From NCBI GenBank assembly GCA_963772595.1, contig CAVYXZ010000010.1, positions 62,001 through 126,000 of the forward strand: 64,000 nt of DNA, read 5' to 3'. The first letter of the stretch is position 1; every line of letters begins with the position of its first letter. Below, one piece after another: positions 19,833-29,172 of this stretch. Made by a program: the position numbers and the translations under genes. The notes below the pieces were generated by a model. It did not search any database. It was not told the DNA's origin and saw only the letters and a list, made by a program, of their open reading frames with translations. The stretch comes from CAVYXZ01 sp963772595 (lineage in GTDB: Bacteria > Chloroflexota > Anaerolineae > Aggregatilineales > Phototrophicaceae).

Positions 19833-20996
19833 ATGAACAATGAGATTGTCACTTTTCTCCAATCGCGCCTGAACGATTACCTCGCCGATCTGACGGTCCT
19901 TTCAGGCACGGATTCCTATTCTTATGATAAGGACGATGTCAATCAGGTGGTCGATTGGCTGCAACAGCGCCTCGACAGCCTCGGTTTCAGCACCAGCCGC
20001 TTCCCCGAATCCACCGCCGGGGACAATCTGCTGGCGGACCGCTACGGCAGTGGTTCAGGCCGGGTGCTGCTGGTGGGGCACAGCGATACAGTCTTTCCAC
20101 GCGGCACGGCAGCGCAGCGACCGGTCACCTACCAGGGCGACAAACTCCTCGGCCCCGGCACCTGCGATATGAAGGCTGGTCTGCTGCTCGGTCTCTACGC
20201 CATTGCCGCGCTCGATGCCATAGGCTTCGAAGACTTCGAACGCATCAGTTTCCTGATCGTATCAGACGAAGAGATCGACGGGCGGCTGTCCATCCCGCTC
20301 ATCCGGGCCACATGCCCGGAATTCGACGCCGTCCTGACTCTGGAAGCCGCCCGCGCCAATGGCGATGTCGTGACCGCTCGTAAAGGCATCCGCTCCTTCA
20401 AAGCCGAGGCCTTCGGCCATGCGGCGCACTCTGGCGTCGAACCTGAAAAAGGCCGTCATGCCATCCTGGCGATGGCACATCAGGTCATCGCGCTCCAGCA
20501 GCTCAACGATCCAGAACGTGGCATCAGCGTCAACGTGGGGGTTATCGACGGCGGGCGGCTGCGCAACGTCGTGCCCGATCATGCGTCAATTCGCTTCGAG
20601 GCGCGCGCCTTCACCCAGGCCGATCTGGACAGCGTCACCGAAGCTGTTCTGAATATATTCGAGCAGGAACCGGTCGCTGATGTTCACTTCAAAGTAGCCT
20701 ATGAGCAGACGTCGCCGCCTATGCCGCGCACACCCGAAGTCGCCAGCCTGGAAGCAATGGCGGTCAAAATCGCCTCAGAACTCGGTTTCGACCTGAAGGG
20801 GGCCAGCACCGGGGGCGCTGCGGATGCAGCCTTCGCGGCTGAAGCCGGTGTTCCCGTGCTCGACGGACTGGGACCCATTGGCGGCCTGGATCACGGCCCC
20901 GACGAATACATTCTGACCAGCAGCATCGTGCCGCGTAGCGCCTTGCTGGCTCTCCTTGTGGCCGACATCACAAAGCATGTTGCTGAGACTCGGTGA
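19833..20996 (+). CDS. M20-family carboxypeptidase (glutamate carboxypeptidase type)
   Basis: Di-zinc aminoacylase/carboxypeptidase, about 387 residues. Metal ligands are VGHSDTVFP (His, Asp), GTCDMKAGLL (bridging Asp), SDEEIDG (catalytic and metal Glu), LEAARANGD and GLDHGPDEY (last His). The dimerisation-domain His lies in GHAAHSG. The ordering and the GPGTCDMK block match CPG2-type glutamate carboxypeptidases, which remove C-terminal glutamate. That would recycle glutamate in a gamma-glutamylation pathway. The frame also has a TTG at 19809; the ATG at 19833 gives the more usual N-terminus. It ends the nitrogen-compound operon; a new promoter follows. Confidence 0.85.
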   Translation: MNNEIVTFLQSRLNDYLADLTVLSGTDSYSYDKDDVNQVVDWLQQRLDSLGFSTSRFPESTAGDNLLADRYGSGSGRVLLVGHSDTVFPRGTAAQRPVTYQGDKLLGPGTCDMKAGLLLGLYAIAALDAIGFEDFERISFLIVSDEEIDGRLSIPLIRATCPEFDAVLTLEAARANGDVVTARKGIRSFKAEAFGHAAHSGVEPEKGRHAILAMAHQVIALQQLNDPERGISVNVGVIDGGRLRNVVPDHASIRFEARAFTQADLDSVTEAVLNIFEQEPVADVHFKVAYEQTSPPMPRTPEVASLEAMAVKIASELGFDLKGASTGGAADAAFAAEAGVPVLDGLGPIGGLDHGPDEYILTSSIVPRSALLALLVADITKHVAETR

Positions 20997-21025
20997 TTCT
21001 GTGGTCTCCCCCTTCCTGACCCCAT

Positions 21026-21055
21026 TTGGAATCCTGTTCAACTCAAGCCTATAAT
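21026..21055 (+). promoter_or_regulatory. Sigma-70-type promoter before the LysM gene
   Basis: TTGGAA at 21026-21031, an 18-bp spacer and a perfect TATAAT at 21050-21055. The LysM gene starts 118 bp downstream, so the accessory cluster probably has its own transcript, separate from the M20 operon ending at 20996. Confidence 0.55.
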
Positions 21056-21173
21056 ACGGAACCATCTGCGCGTTTGCCGGGCAGCAGACACAGTAAGCGG
21101 TTGTGTGAAGCAGACAAGCTGGACCTGCCGGCTGCCACGCTCATTCACGGGAAACCTATCAGAAAGGCTCATC

Positions 21174-23895
21174 ATGTCCGAACTGCCGACCTATGGCACC
21201 CTGGCCGAACACACCGTACAGTCCGGCGAGTCCCTGGGACAGATTGCGCTGAAGTATTATGGCAGCGCAGCGAAAGCCTCGTGGTCGATTATCTACAAAG
21301 CCAATCGTGAGGTCATCGGCCCCAATGCCTCGCTCATCGTTCCCGGCCAGGTCCTGAAGATTCCGCGATTGGAGCCGGAAGCCCGGCCCGAAGACTTCAT
21401 GGCGCAGTATACGGTCCGGCCCGGCGACACGCTCAGCCACATCGCATTGTGGCATTATGGCACCGCCGCCCAAAGCGCGTGGGTGCAGATTTACGAAGCC
21501 AATCGTGCCACCATCGGCGATAACCCCAGCTATCTCCAGGTCGGGCAAGTCCTCAATATTCCCAACATGGATTACGGCAACTGGCGCACCGTCAGCCGTT
21601 ACCCAATGGAACTCAGCTTTGTCAACCAGGGCGCGCTGCCCGTGCATGTCTACTGGGTAAATTTCGACGACGAAGAAGACCTGAAGGCCCAATTGAATCC
21701 GGGCGAACGCTGGACCGGCCCCACCTTCGAGACGCATCAGTGGATCGTGCGTGATCTATCCAGCGGGCGGCAAATCGCGTCAGTGGTCGCCCTGCGCAGC
21801 GAGCCGACCTTTACTATTAGAACCGATAATTTGCGCTCTCCCTGGGAGGCGGGTCAGCCCTGGACGGCGGTCGTCTCCAGCTATGGCAGCCTGGAACTGG
21901 ACCTGTATGAGGTCGAGCCGGACGGCAGCGAAACCCTGAAAGCTCAACTGGAGCCGAATGACAGCCAGGCGAGCATTCCGACGACCGTCGGCGCGGTCTT
22001 CCGGGTGCGCGAACGCGACTCGCAGTCCGAAGTCTCCATGTTTGTGGTCACGAACGATCCTCATGCAGACATTGTCGTGGATGGTTATTTCTTCGAGGGA
22101 CATCCGGCGACGACGCTGCCCATCTACAACGACACCAATCTGTCGATTGCGGTCTATCATAAGGCGCTCAAGGGCGAGAACTATATTCGTACTATCGAAC
22201 CCTTTCAGTATTTCAACCAGGCCACTTTCGTGACCCACCAGTGGGTGTTCCGTGATGCCTACAGCGGGCACGTCCTCGGCGGCGCAACAGCCAGCGATGA
22301 TGCTGCGCAGCAGGCCCGCATCCGTCTGACTGATCTCCGCTCCATCGGTGGCACGCAGCCCCCAGCCAGCCTGACGCTTGATCTCAAGATGGATCAATAC
22401 GTCGATGTGCTGCGCATGGCGCGCGATGGCAGCGCCGAGGTCCTGGCCCGCGCGAGCAGCAACACAACGCTGTCCTTTCCTGAAGACAGCACGCCCCTGC
22501 TCTCCGGCGACGTCATCGCCCTGGCCGACAGTAACACAGGCCATATCCTGCGCTGCCTCTCATTGAAAGAGGGGCCGAATGAACTGGCTTTGGATCTGGA
22601 TGCCTATCCTTCTGCCCGGCCTGCTGGCACCATCGAGTTTGTCAACCAGACCGCCAGCACCGTGACCCTGGATTATGTGGACACGCATCAGCAGCGTGCC
22701 GACCGCTCCCTACGCCTGCTGCCCGGACAGTCCCTGATCGTGCCGACCGATGCGGGCACGGTCTGGAAACCGTCTATCGCTGCGGGCCTGAGCCTGGGAG
22801 TCCGTTTTGGCCTGGATACCGATCAAGTATGCCGCCTGAGCACCGCGGCGATCCGATCCCTGCCGGAGACCGTCGGCGAAAGTATTACGTTCACCTTCAG
22901 CAATGACACCTTGTTTCAGGTCAGCTATTACGCCATCGACGACCAGGGCGAGGCCACGCTGCTGGGCGACCTCGGCCCGGATGACACGCTGGACATCGTC
23001 TGCAATCAGTACGCCATCCACCAACTGGTCGATACGGAAACGCAGCGCATTCTGTATCTCAACACGGCCCAGGCCATCCAGGCTGAACCGAGCATGTCGC
23101 AATCCATCGTGTGGGACCTCGACCGCGAAAACGACCTGCTCTACCCTGGCGAGGTTGCCCTCTACAGCGAGACGGATTATCAGGGCGCGGTGCGCATCAT
23201 CCGCAGCGACATCGCGGATCTACAGGGCATTGGCTTCGACGATGTGGTGAAATCGGTCAAAGTCGGGCCGGGTACCGGGGTAATCTTGTTCGAGGACCCC
23301 GAATTTGGCGGTGAGAGCCAAACGGTCTTCACAGATTTACCGATTGTCGAGAAACTGCTGTTTACTTCGGCACGCCTGTGGACCTATGACACCAGCGGCT
23401 CCAGTGGCATAAGCGATGCAAGCGACATCTGGCTGCGGCCCGCCTACGGTGACCAGCCCGAAGCCCAATATTACCGCTCGCTGGTATCCTTCGCCTTTGC
23501 AGAGACCGAGTGGGTGGATATTAGCCGCTGCCGATCCCGTGACCATCGAGATGAACAATCAGCGTTTCGATATTGATCCATTGAAGAGCGCTCGCGTTTA
23601 CCTGAAAGCGGCCCGCCGAATGCAGATTCTGGTCTCGGCTGAGGGACGCGCGCTGGGCACGACCGTGCTGCTGCTGCGGACTAATCTCATGCGCGAGGAT
23701 GAACGTCACCTGCTGTTCCCCGACCGTGACCTGTATCGCAAGATCAAGGCGCTGGAGCCGGATGCCTTTTATCAGGCGCGCGCGACCCTGGGTCATTCTG
23801 CCGATGAATCGACCAGCCGGGCGGTCCAGCAAGCGCTGGTCAACGTCGCCTCAGCAGTGACCTATGATGAAACGCAGGGCACCACCCCCGGCTAA
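21174..23895 (+). CDS. LysM / VHL-beta-like / beta-gamma-crystallin multidomain protein (frameshifted)
   Basis: A modular protein starting at the ATG with AAAGG before it. Two LysM modules come first (HTVQSGESLGQIALKYYG and YTVRPGDTLSHIALWHYG), followed by four diverged beta-sandwich repeats resembling the VHL beta domain at about 21610-21780, 22110-22275, 22620-22800 and 22880-23070. The best is the first, with VHVYWVNF, LNPGERWTGPTF and THQWIVRD. A beta/gamma-crystallin Greek-key pair is at 23150-23345 (GEVALYSETDYQGA). The first frame stops at 23576 but the protein continues in another frame (ADPVTIEMNNQRFDID) to 23895, so there is a one-base shift near 23520 in a G-rich stretch. LysM suggests glycan binding, yet no Sec signal is visible. 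Adding one C to the run at 23885-23889 would fuse it to the next gene. Confidence 0.7.
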
Positions 23896-23918
23896 GCGGG
23901 CAGATTGACGCCGCGCAA

Positions 23919-26144
23919 ATGGTCAACAAGCGCTGGATTACCTATATCGGCGCGGAGGTCCCCACCGACCAGGACGTTCGGTTTTATGAGATCAGCCGCC
24001 AGGACTACCTGGAGCTGACGAAAGATGCGCAGGTGCTGGACAGCAGCTCGGCCCTGTTCCTCGCCGACCTCTTCGATTTCTTTGAAAACACGGTCGACAG
24101 CGTGGTCCATGCGGTGGAATACATCGCTGTTCAGGTCTATGACAATGTCATCGTCCCCGCGGGCAAGATTGCCGCTTCGATTGTCGATCAAGTCGTTGAA
24201 TTCGGTCAGGCGGCGGTCAACATTGTGGCGGAACTGGGCGAAGGCGTGTTTGAGACGATCAAAGCGCTGGGCAAGACGGCCTTCAATACGCTGGTCGGCC
24301 TGGGCGATGCCGTGATCCAAACTCTCTTGAAACTGCCGACGAAGGGCCTGAGTGCGCTGGCCGATTTCGGCAGCAATGCGCTCAACATCCTGCTGGATGC
24401 TGGCGTCGATATGGTCAAGCTGACGGTGGATCTGGGCAAAAAAGGCCTGAAAGCCGTCCGCGAACTCGGTTCCCTGGGGATCGAGGTGCTCGGCGCGATG
24501 CAAGGCGCAGCGGGTGATGTCGCGGATTTCATGACCAACACCTTCAGCCAGATCAGCCCCGCATTGGGTAAGGCGCTGGAACTCACAATCTCAGTGGCGG
24601 GCGAGGCCGTGACCTTTGTCATCGACGCCGGGAAGAAAGTCGGCCAACTGGTCACGGTAATCGCTAACAAGGTCGGCGCGGCGGTTGGCTCCGTGATCCG
24701 CTGGCTGGCGGAAGCCTTCGGCTGGGATGATGCCCTGAAAGTCCAGCGCAAACTGGCGGACCTTACCAATCAGTCCCTGGCACAAGCCGCAGAACTTCTC
24801 CCAGCGGTGATGGATGAAGTCTTTGTGGCCCAGTGGTCCAGCCTGCGCAGTTCGATGCAACACACCTTCGCCCAGATGACCATGCGTCCGCCGAAGTCAG
24901 ACGCTGCCTCCCCCGCCGCGCAGAAGGCGATGGCCCTCCTGGATGGCCTCACGGAAATACAGTCGCTGTTCACCGAAATGACCTCCTTCATCCCAGAGAT
25001 CGACGTGATTTCTATCCCGGCAGGCTTGGATGCCAACGCCGGCGGCGGGCAGGATGAACTGGCAAGCGCCCTCAACGAACTGCTGGCCGTCGCAGGTCGG
25101 GCGGACATTCGCAGCAATTCTGTCGCGCTGATGCAGTCGATGAATCAGTTTTTCGATCTGCTCGGCGAGGCCGCCGCAAACCCAGACGAACTGCCCGCCC
25201 TGCTCTATCATCTCCTCGCGGATCCGCTGCTGCGCAGTCTGGATGCCGTCCTGGACCTGATGGAAGCGGTCTTCCGCTTCCTCGTGAAAGCAGTCGCAGC
25301 AATTCTCCACTGGTTCCAGGATGCCGTCAACCAGCCGATTAACCTGCCTGGGATCGCTGGCTTTGCCGAGGGCCTGATCGGCGATGATCTGACCGTGCTT
25401 AATCTGGCAACCCTGCTGTTCGCGGTTCCGGCAGCGCTCACCGGCCAGGCCGACGCCATCCTCAGCCTGCCGTCTTCAGCCCTGTCCACGCCGGACAAAT
25501 CGACACAGGACGCGCTGGACATCATGACCGGCATTGGCAAAATTCTCAACGGGGCGCTTTCCTTGCTGGCGGACCAGTTCAAGCAGATCAAGCAGGATGA
25601 CATGGTCTTCGTGCTGGACGCTACCAACTATGTCTATCAGTTTCTGGGCTTGATGCTGTCCAAACCGGGCAACCCGGATCGCTCGATGAGCCAGATCAGC
25701 GACGGCGCAGGCCAATTTCTCAGCACGGGCGGCGAGGTCGAGGACTTTGCCTGGCTATTTGAATGCGGCACATTCACGGTCGAGATCCTGGCCTGGCTGA
25801 TCCGGGAAGCGCCCTCAGGTTTGAGTGATGACAGCAAAGAAAGTCTGGAGATCGCCAACAATATGCTGCAAGGCGGCGCGGCGATTTATCGTTTCGCGCT
25901 GCTGATTGTGGCACCAGAGTTGAACCGTGCGCGCGATTCCAACTACAAATTCGACCCGGACTTCATCGCTTCCATGCTGGGCTGTTACTCGCCGATTCTC
26001 TCCATGATGAAGCAGAGCAAAGGCGAGGCGGATTCCAAGAAAGCGAAAGCCAGAATTGACCAGTACAACCGGCGTATCACGCGGATCGGGGCCATGTGCA
26101 GCTTCGCCGAAGGGGGCTTGCGCATCGGGGCCGCCGCCCTGTGA
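23919..26144 (+). CDS. Large helical protein of unknown function, probably the C-terminal part of the LysM protein
   Basis: A 741-residue frame made mostly of amphipathic helices rich in Ala, Leu, Val and Gly, with repeats of the type VVEFGQAAVNIVAELGEG, FNTLVGLGDAVIQTLLKL and LRLGKK-like turns. I recognise no domain. The pattern of heptad-like hydrophobic helices recalls tape-measure or pore-forming helical domains, but that is only a resemblance. The codons just before the ATG (LSGQIDAAQ) read smoothly into it, and a missing C at about 23885 would join it to the LysM/VHL protein as one polypeptide of roughly 1,650 residues. Its TGA overlaps the GTG of the subtilase gene (GTGA at 26141-26144), which implies coupled translation. 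Confidence 0.6.
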   Translation: MVNKRWITYIGAEVPTDQDVRFYEISRQDYLELTKDAQVLDSSSALFLADLFDFFENTVDSVVHAVEYIAVQVYDNVIVPAGKIAASIVDQVVEFGQAAVNIVAELGEGVFETIKALGKTAFNTLVGLGDAVIQTLLKLPTKGLSALADFGSNALNILLDAGVDMVKLTVDLGKKGLKAVRELGSLGIEVLGAMQGAAGDVADFMTNTFSQISPALGKALELTISVAGEAVTFVIDAGKKVGQLVTVIANKVGAAVGSVIRWLAEAFGWDDALKVQRKLADLTNQSLAQAAELLPAVMDEVFVAQWSSLRSSMQHTFAQMTMRPPKSDAASPAAQKAMALLDGLTEIQSLFTEMTSFIPEIDVISIPAGLDANAGGGQDELASALNELLAVAGRADIRSNSVALMQSMNQFFDLLGEAAANPDELPALLYHLLADPLLRSLDAVLDLMEAVFRFLVKAVAAILHWFQDAVNQPINLPGIAGFAEGLIGDDLTVLNLATLLFAVPAALTGQADAILSLPSSALSTPDKSTQDALDIMTGIGKILNGALSLLADQFKQIKQDDMVFVLDATNYVYQFLGLMLSKPGNPDRSMSQISDGAGQFLSTGGEVEDFAWLFECGTFTVEILAWLIREAPSGLSDDSKESLEIANNMLQGGAAIYRFALLIVAPELNRARDSNYKFDPDFIASMLGCYSPILSMMKQSKGEADSKKAKARIDQYNRRITRIGAMCSFAEGGLRIGAAAL

Positions 26145-27308
26145 CCCGGACGCCAAGCTGTTCGCCTGCCCTGGCCCAACTGGACATCCCGGCGCTCTGG
26201 GCTAAGGGGCTGAGCGGTCAGGGCGTGGGCGTGGGACATCTGGACACGGGTGTTCATGCGCAGCATCCCGCGCTGGCGGGTCGGGTCGCCGGATTCGCCT
26301 TCGTTAACCTGGACGGGGACCTGGATAGTGGCTGCGAACCCTTCGACAGCGCCTGGCATGGGACGCATACCGCGGGCCTGATCTGCGGCGGCACAGTGAA
26401 TGGCATATCACATTGGAGTCGCGCCGGAGGCCACGCTGCACAGCGCAGTCGTGATTGATGGCGGTCCGGTCATCCTGCGGATGCTGCGCGGCCTTTGCTG
26501 GATGGCGCAGCAGCCAATTCGTGTGCTCGCCATACCAGCTGGAGTCTATGGCAGCAATCCGATTTTCCAACCTGCACTCCGGATGCTTCTCGAAAATGGC
26601 ATTCTACCCATTGCAGCAATAGGCAATCGCGGTGTGGGTCAATACTATGTGCCCGCCTGCTACCCGGAAGCGCTGGCCGTCGGCGCTGCGGACGACGATG
26701 GGCAGGTCGCCTCCTTTTCCGGCAGTTACAATCACGCTGATTTAGCCATCGCGCTCAAACCGGATCTGCTGGCACCGGGCACCAGGGTCCTGTCCCTCGA
26801 TCACCGAGAAGGCACGCGCCGCTTGTCCGGGACCTCGATGGCCTGCGCGCTGGTGGCAGGCACCGCCGCGCTCCTGTGGCAGGCATGTCCAGAAGCAGCC
26901 CCGCAGGACATTCAAGCCGCACTCATGCAGTCCAGTCGGCCCCAGCACGACCATCGTGCCCGGCGCGGCTGCATCGACCCGTTTCAGGCCCTGACACTGC
27001 TACAGACCTCAAGCATTGAACTGCCACAGCCCGTTGACCATCCACCCACGCGCTATGTAGATCCCCATTTAAGACACAAGCTGCGCTATGCCCGCACGCC
27101 AATCCGGCTACTGGTTCACGCGCCGGATTGCGCCGGGCTGATCCATACGATCAACGAACGCACGGGCATCGAACCACTTGGTCAGGAGATCGTATGTGCT
27201 GGGCGTATCCGGCTGCTGACCGTAGCGCTTGCCTGGGCGACAGCACTCCTTGAGACCGATTCTCCGATTATCATCAGCGACGTCGATAGTGCGGCCATTG
27301 TCTTTTGA
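26141..27308 (+). CDS. S8 subtilisin-like protease with C-terminal extension (one frameshift)
   Basis: Serine protease of the subtilase family. The catalytic triad is complete: GHLDTGV (Asp), HGTHTAGLI (His) and GTSMACALVAG (Ser), with the oxyanion Asn in AIGNRG. An extra base near 26400 (AA run) splits the frame between the His and the GVAPEATLHSAVV block. There is no signal peptide and no recognisable propeptide: the catalytic domain begins within 25 residues of the GTG start, so it is probably cytoplasmic and active on synthesis unless inhibited. About 95 residues follow the catalytic domain, ending in ISDVDSAAIVF, with no family I know. The GTG overlaps the upstream stop. Located between the LysM/helical gene and the sigma factor gene. 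Confidence 0.78.
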
Positions 27309-27480
27309 ATTTCCCGGTACCAACCCCGAAAAATATGATCGCTGCTTGCCTATCTCTTGCTTCACCGGAACACCCCGCTATATACCCAGGGGATCCAGCT
27401 TCTCCCGTGAGGTAAGGCGTTGTACTTCCGGCCAATGCAGCTCAATACCCAGAGTGTGATGTGCAGTTGACGCAAAGCAT

Positions 27481-27665
27481 CTTAGGAAACCTAAGCGAAA
27501 CCGGCCTATTGACATCAGCACCTTGGCGGTGACCCCGACAGTACTCTAGGTCTATTTGAAAAATACTGAAATGCTTTACGGTCATTCCGTAATACATCGG
27601 CACTCAGGGTGTGTTAGGATCAGTACACTCACAGGCGCGCGTATTCGTTCCGTCCCCTGACGGAA
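27481..27665. promoter_or_regulatory. Three short palindromes upstream of the sigma-factor gene
   Basis: The 416-bp gap after the subtilase has no gene but three inverted repeats: CTTAGG-aaa-CCTAAG (27481-27495), TTACGG-tcatt-CCGTAA (27576-27592) and TTCCGTC-ccct-GACGGAA (27648-27665). The last two share an ATTCCGT core. TTGACG at 27467 and TTGACA at 27509 are possible -35 boxes, but no convincing -10 sits at the right distance. Operators or sites for an autoregulated sigma factor are plausible. Confidence 0.4.
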
Positions 27666-27724
27666 TGCCGCGGTCGCCTGCTCCAAGACACTTCATTGCC
27701 GCTTGTCCGTGACGTACCGAAAGC

Positions 27725-28417
27725 GTGAAGACAATGGTGAACCCAGCGCAATGGTCAATGGATAGACTGGTTGAACGCTGCAAAGCGGAAACCGAACGTT
27801 TCAGAAAAAACCTGGAACACGTCGATGATTTCTGCTACGAACTTTTCAGACGCGCCTTTGATGATCGTAATAACGAAGCGCTGGCATCGGTGTACCAGGT
27901 CTATTTCGCATTCGTCATGAGCTGGGTCCACCGGCACCCCGCCTTTGACTCCGGGCGCATGGTGGATGAACACGTGGTATCGGACTCGATGAGTCAGTTT
28001 ATTTACAATATGCGCCAGAAGCCCCTGTCGGATTTCCCCAGTATCAGTGCCATCATGACTTATCTCAAAAAGTGTGTCCATTCGGCAGTTATTGCAGAGC
28101 GCCGCCAACAGGAAAAACATCAGTTTGTGGAGGAGATTCCTGAGCTTATTGTTGGAGCGAGTACTGGGGGCATCGAGAGCCAGATAATATCGGCGGAAAT
28201 CTGGGACAGGGTTATCGAGATTTTAGAGGATGAGGAGGACATTTTGCTTGCCCGCCTCGTTTTTCTTCAGAGCTTACCGCCCAGAATCATCACCAGCGAA
28301 TATCCTCATCGATGGGCAGACGCCGAAAGTGTTCGTGTGGCTCGCCAGCGGATCACGCGCAAACTCAAGCGCGACCCAATTCTGATAGATATGTTCGACC
28401 GCTCTCCACTGATTTGA
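27725..28417 (+). CDS. ECF-like RNA polymerase sigma factor, divergent
   Basis: A 230-residue protein whose N-terminal half resembles sigma region 2 (CYELFRRAFDDRNNEALASV, then VMSWVHRHPAF) and whose C-terminal part resembles region 4 with a helix-turn-helix (LVFLQSLPPRIITSEYPHRW, then VRVARQRITRKLKRDP). Overall similarity to classic ECF factors is low, but similar proteins beside zinc-finger and CHAT proteins are a recurring arrangement in Chloroflexota. The next gene encodes a small zinc-finger protein of anti-sigma type. It probably controls the CHAT/subtilase genes that follow, and perhaps itself through the palindromes upstream. Alternative: a sigma-like regulator without promoter-melting activity. 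The frame also contains an ATG three codons in. Confidence 0.7.
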   Translation: MKTMVNPAQWSMDRLVERCKAETERFRKNLEHVDDFCYELFRRAFDDRNNEALASVYQVYFAFVMSWVHRHPAFDSGRMVDEHVVSDSMSQFIYNMRQKPLSDFPSISAIMTYLKKCVHSAVIAERRQQEKHQFVEEIPELIVGASTGGIESQIISAEIWDRVIEILEDEEDILLARLVFLQSLPPRIITSEYPHRWADAESVRVARQRITRKLKRDPILIDMFDRSPLI

Positions 28418-28504
28418 AACGGGTTGTGACAAACCGACGACTTCTGTCTTTATAGACATAAAGTCAGGGTCTTTAGCGAAATCAGACTTTTTATAGGATT
28501 TCCA

Positions 28505-29162
28505 ATGACGAACGATACCTATACAAGCGACCCGGACGACGAGAATGATCGTTTCGAACACTGGTTGCAATCTCAACTCAACCGCTGGGATTGCCCTGAC
28601 CCTGACACACTGGGGGACTATTATCTTGGTCATTTGCCCGTCTACCAACAGGGCATGATTGAGGCCCACCTGCGCGAATGTGTACGCTGCCGTGAGGAAC
28701 TCGCGCTGCTGGCGGATTTCATAAACCAGGCTGACGAGCAACCAGCGCCGCAAACAGCACTCAGCGCGCACCTCCCTGCCTCCATGGCAGCCTGACGCGG
28801 TGGCGCAAATGTCCAGGTCCGCTCATGGAGCCAGCATTCGCGGGGCGGGTGACCTACAGGCAAGATTCTCTTTTGATCTGCCGACAAACGAAGGCTCGAA
28901 CGAGCACGTAGAGCTGCTGCTCTCGGTCAGCCAGCAAATAGACAGCCATCAGCTAAACGGACTGCTCTCGATGAGCGAAGCCGCAGAAGCACTGCTTGTC
29001 AATGCACTGGTTGAAATCTGGCAGGCGGAGGCGCTGCTGGCAACCGTGTTTATTGACGATTTGGGTGGTTTTAGCGCCACATTACCCAGTTTGGAATCGC
29101 TTATGCTGCGCATCACGATCAAGGGACAATCCGTATTTACAGGTCAGGTTGAATTCGAATAG
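28505..29162 (+). CDS. Zinc-finger anti-sigma-like protein (probable frameshift)
   Basis: The first 96 residues carry a zf-HC2-type motif, IEAHLRECVRCREEL (H-x3-C-x2-C), in a LGDYYLGHLP context, as in zinc-binding anti-sigma factors. The frame stops at 28795, but 4 bp later a second frame encodes about 120 residues with a beta-sandwich-like end (ATVFIDDLGGFSATL, then ITIKGQSVFTGQVEF) that usually forms the C-terminal half of such proteins. A one-base shift near 28780 would join them. There is no membrane segment, so it would be a cytoplasmic anti-sigma factor sensing an internal signal rather than an envelope one. It lies 87 bp after the sigma gene and 10 bp before the CHAT gene. Confidence 0.65.
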
Positions 29163-29172
29163 GATCGGGTAA

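Noticed and set aside
21174..26144. LysM gene as part of a contractile injection system
   Set aside because: No sheath, tube, baseplate or AAA+ genes nearby; LysM alone is not evidence.
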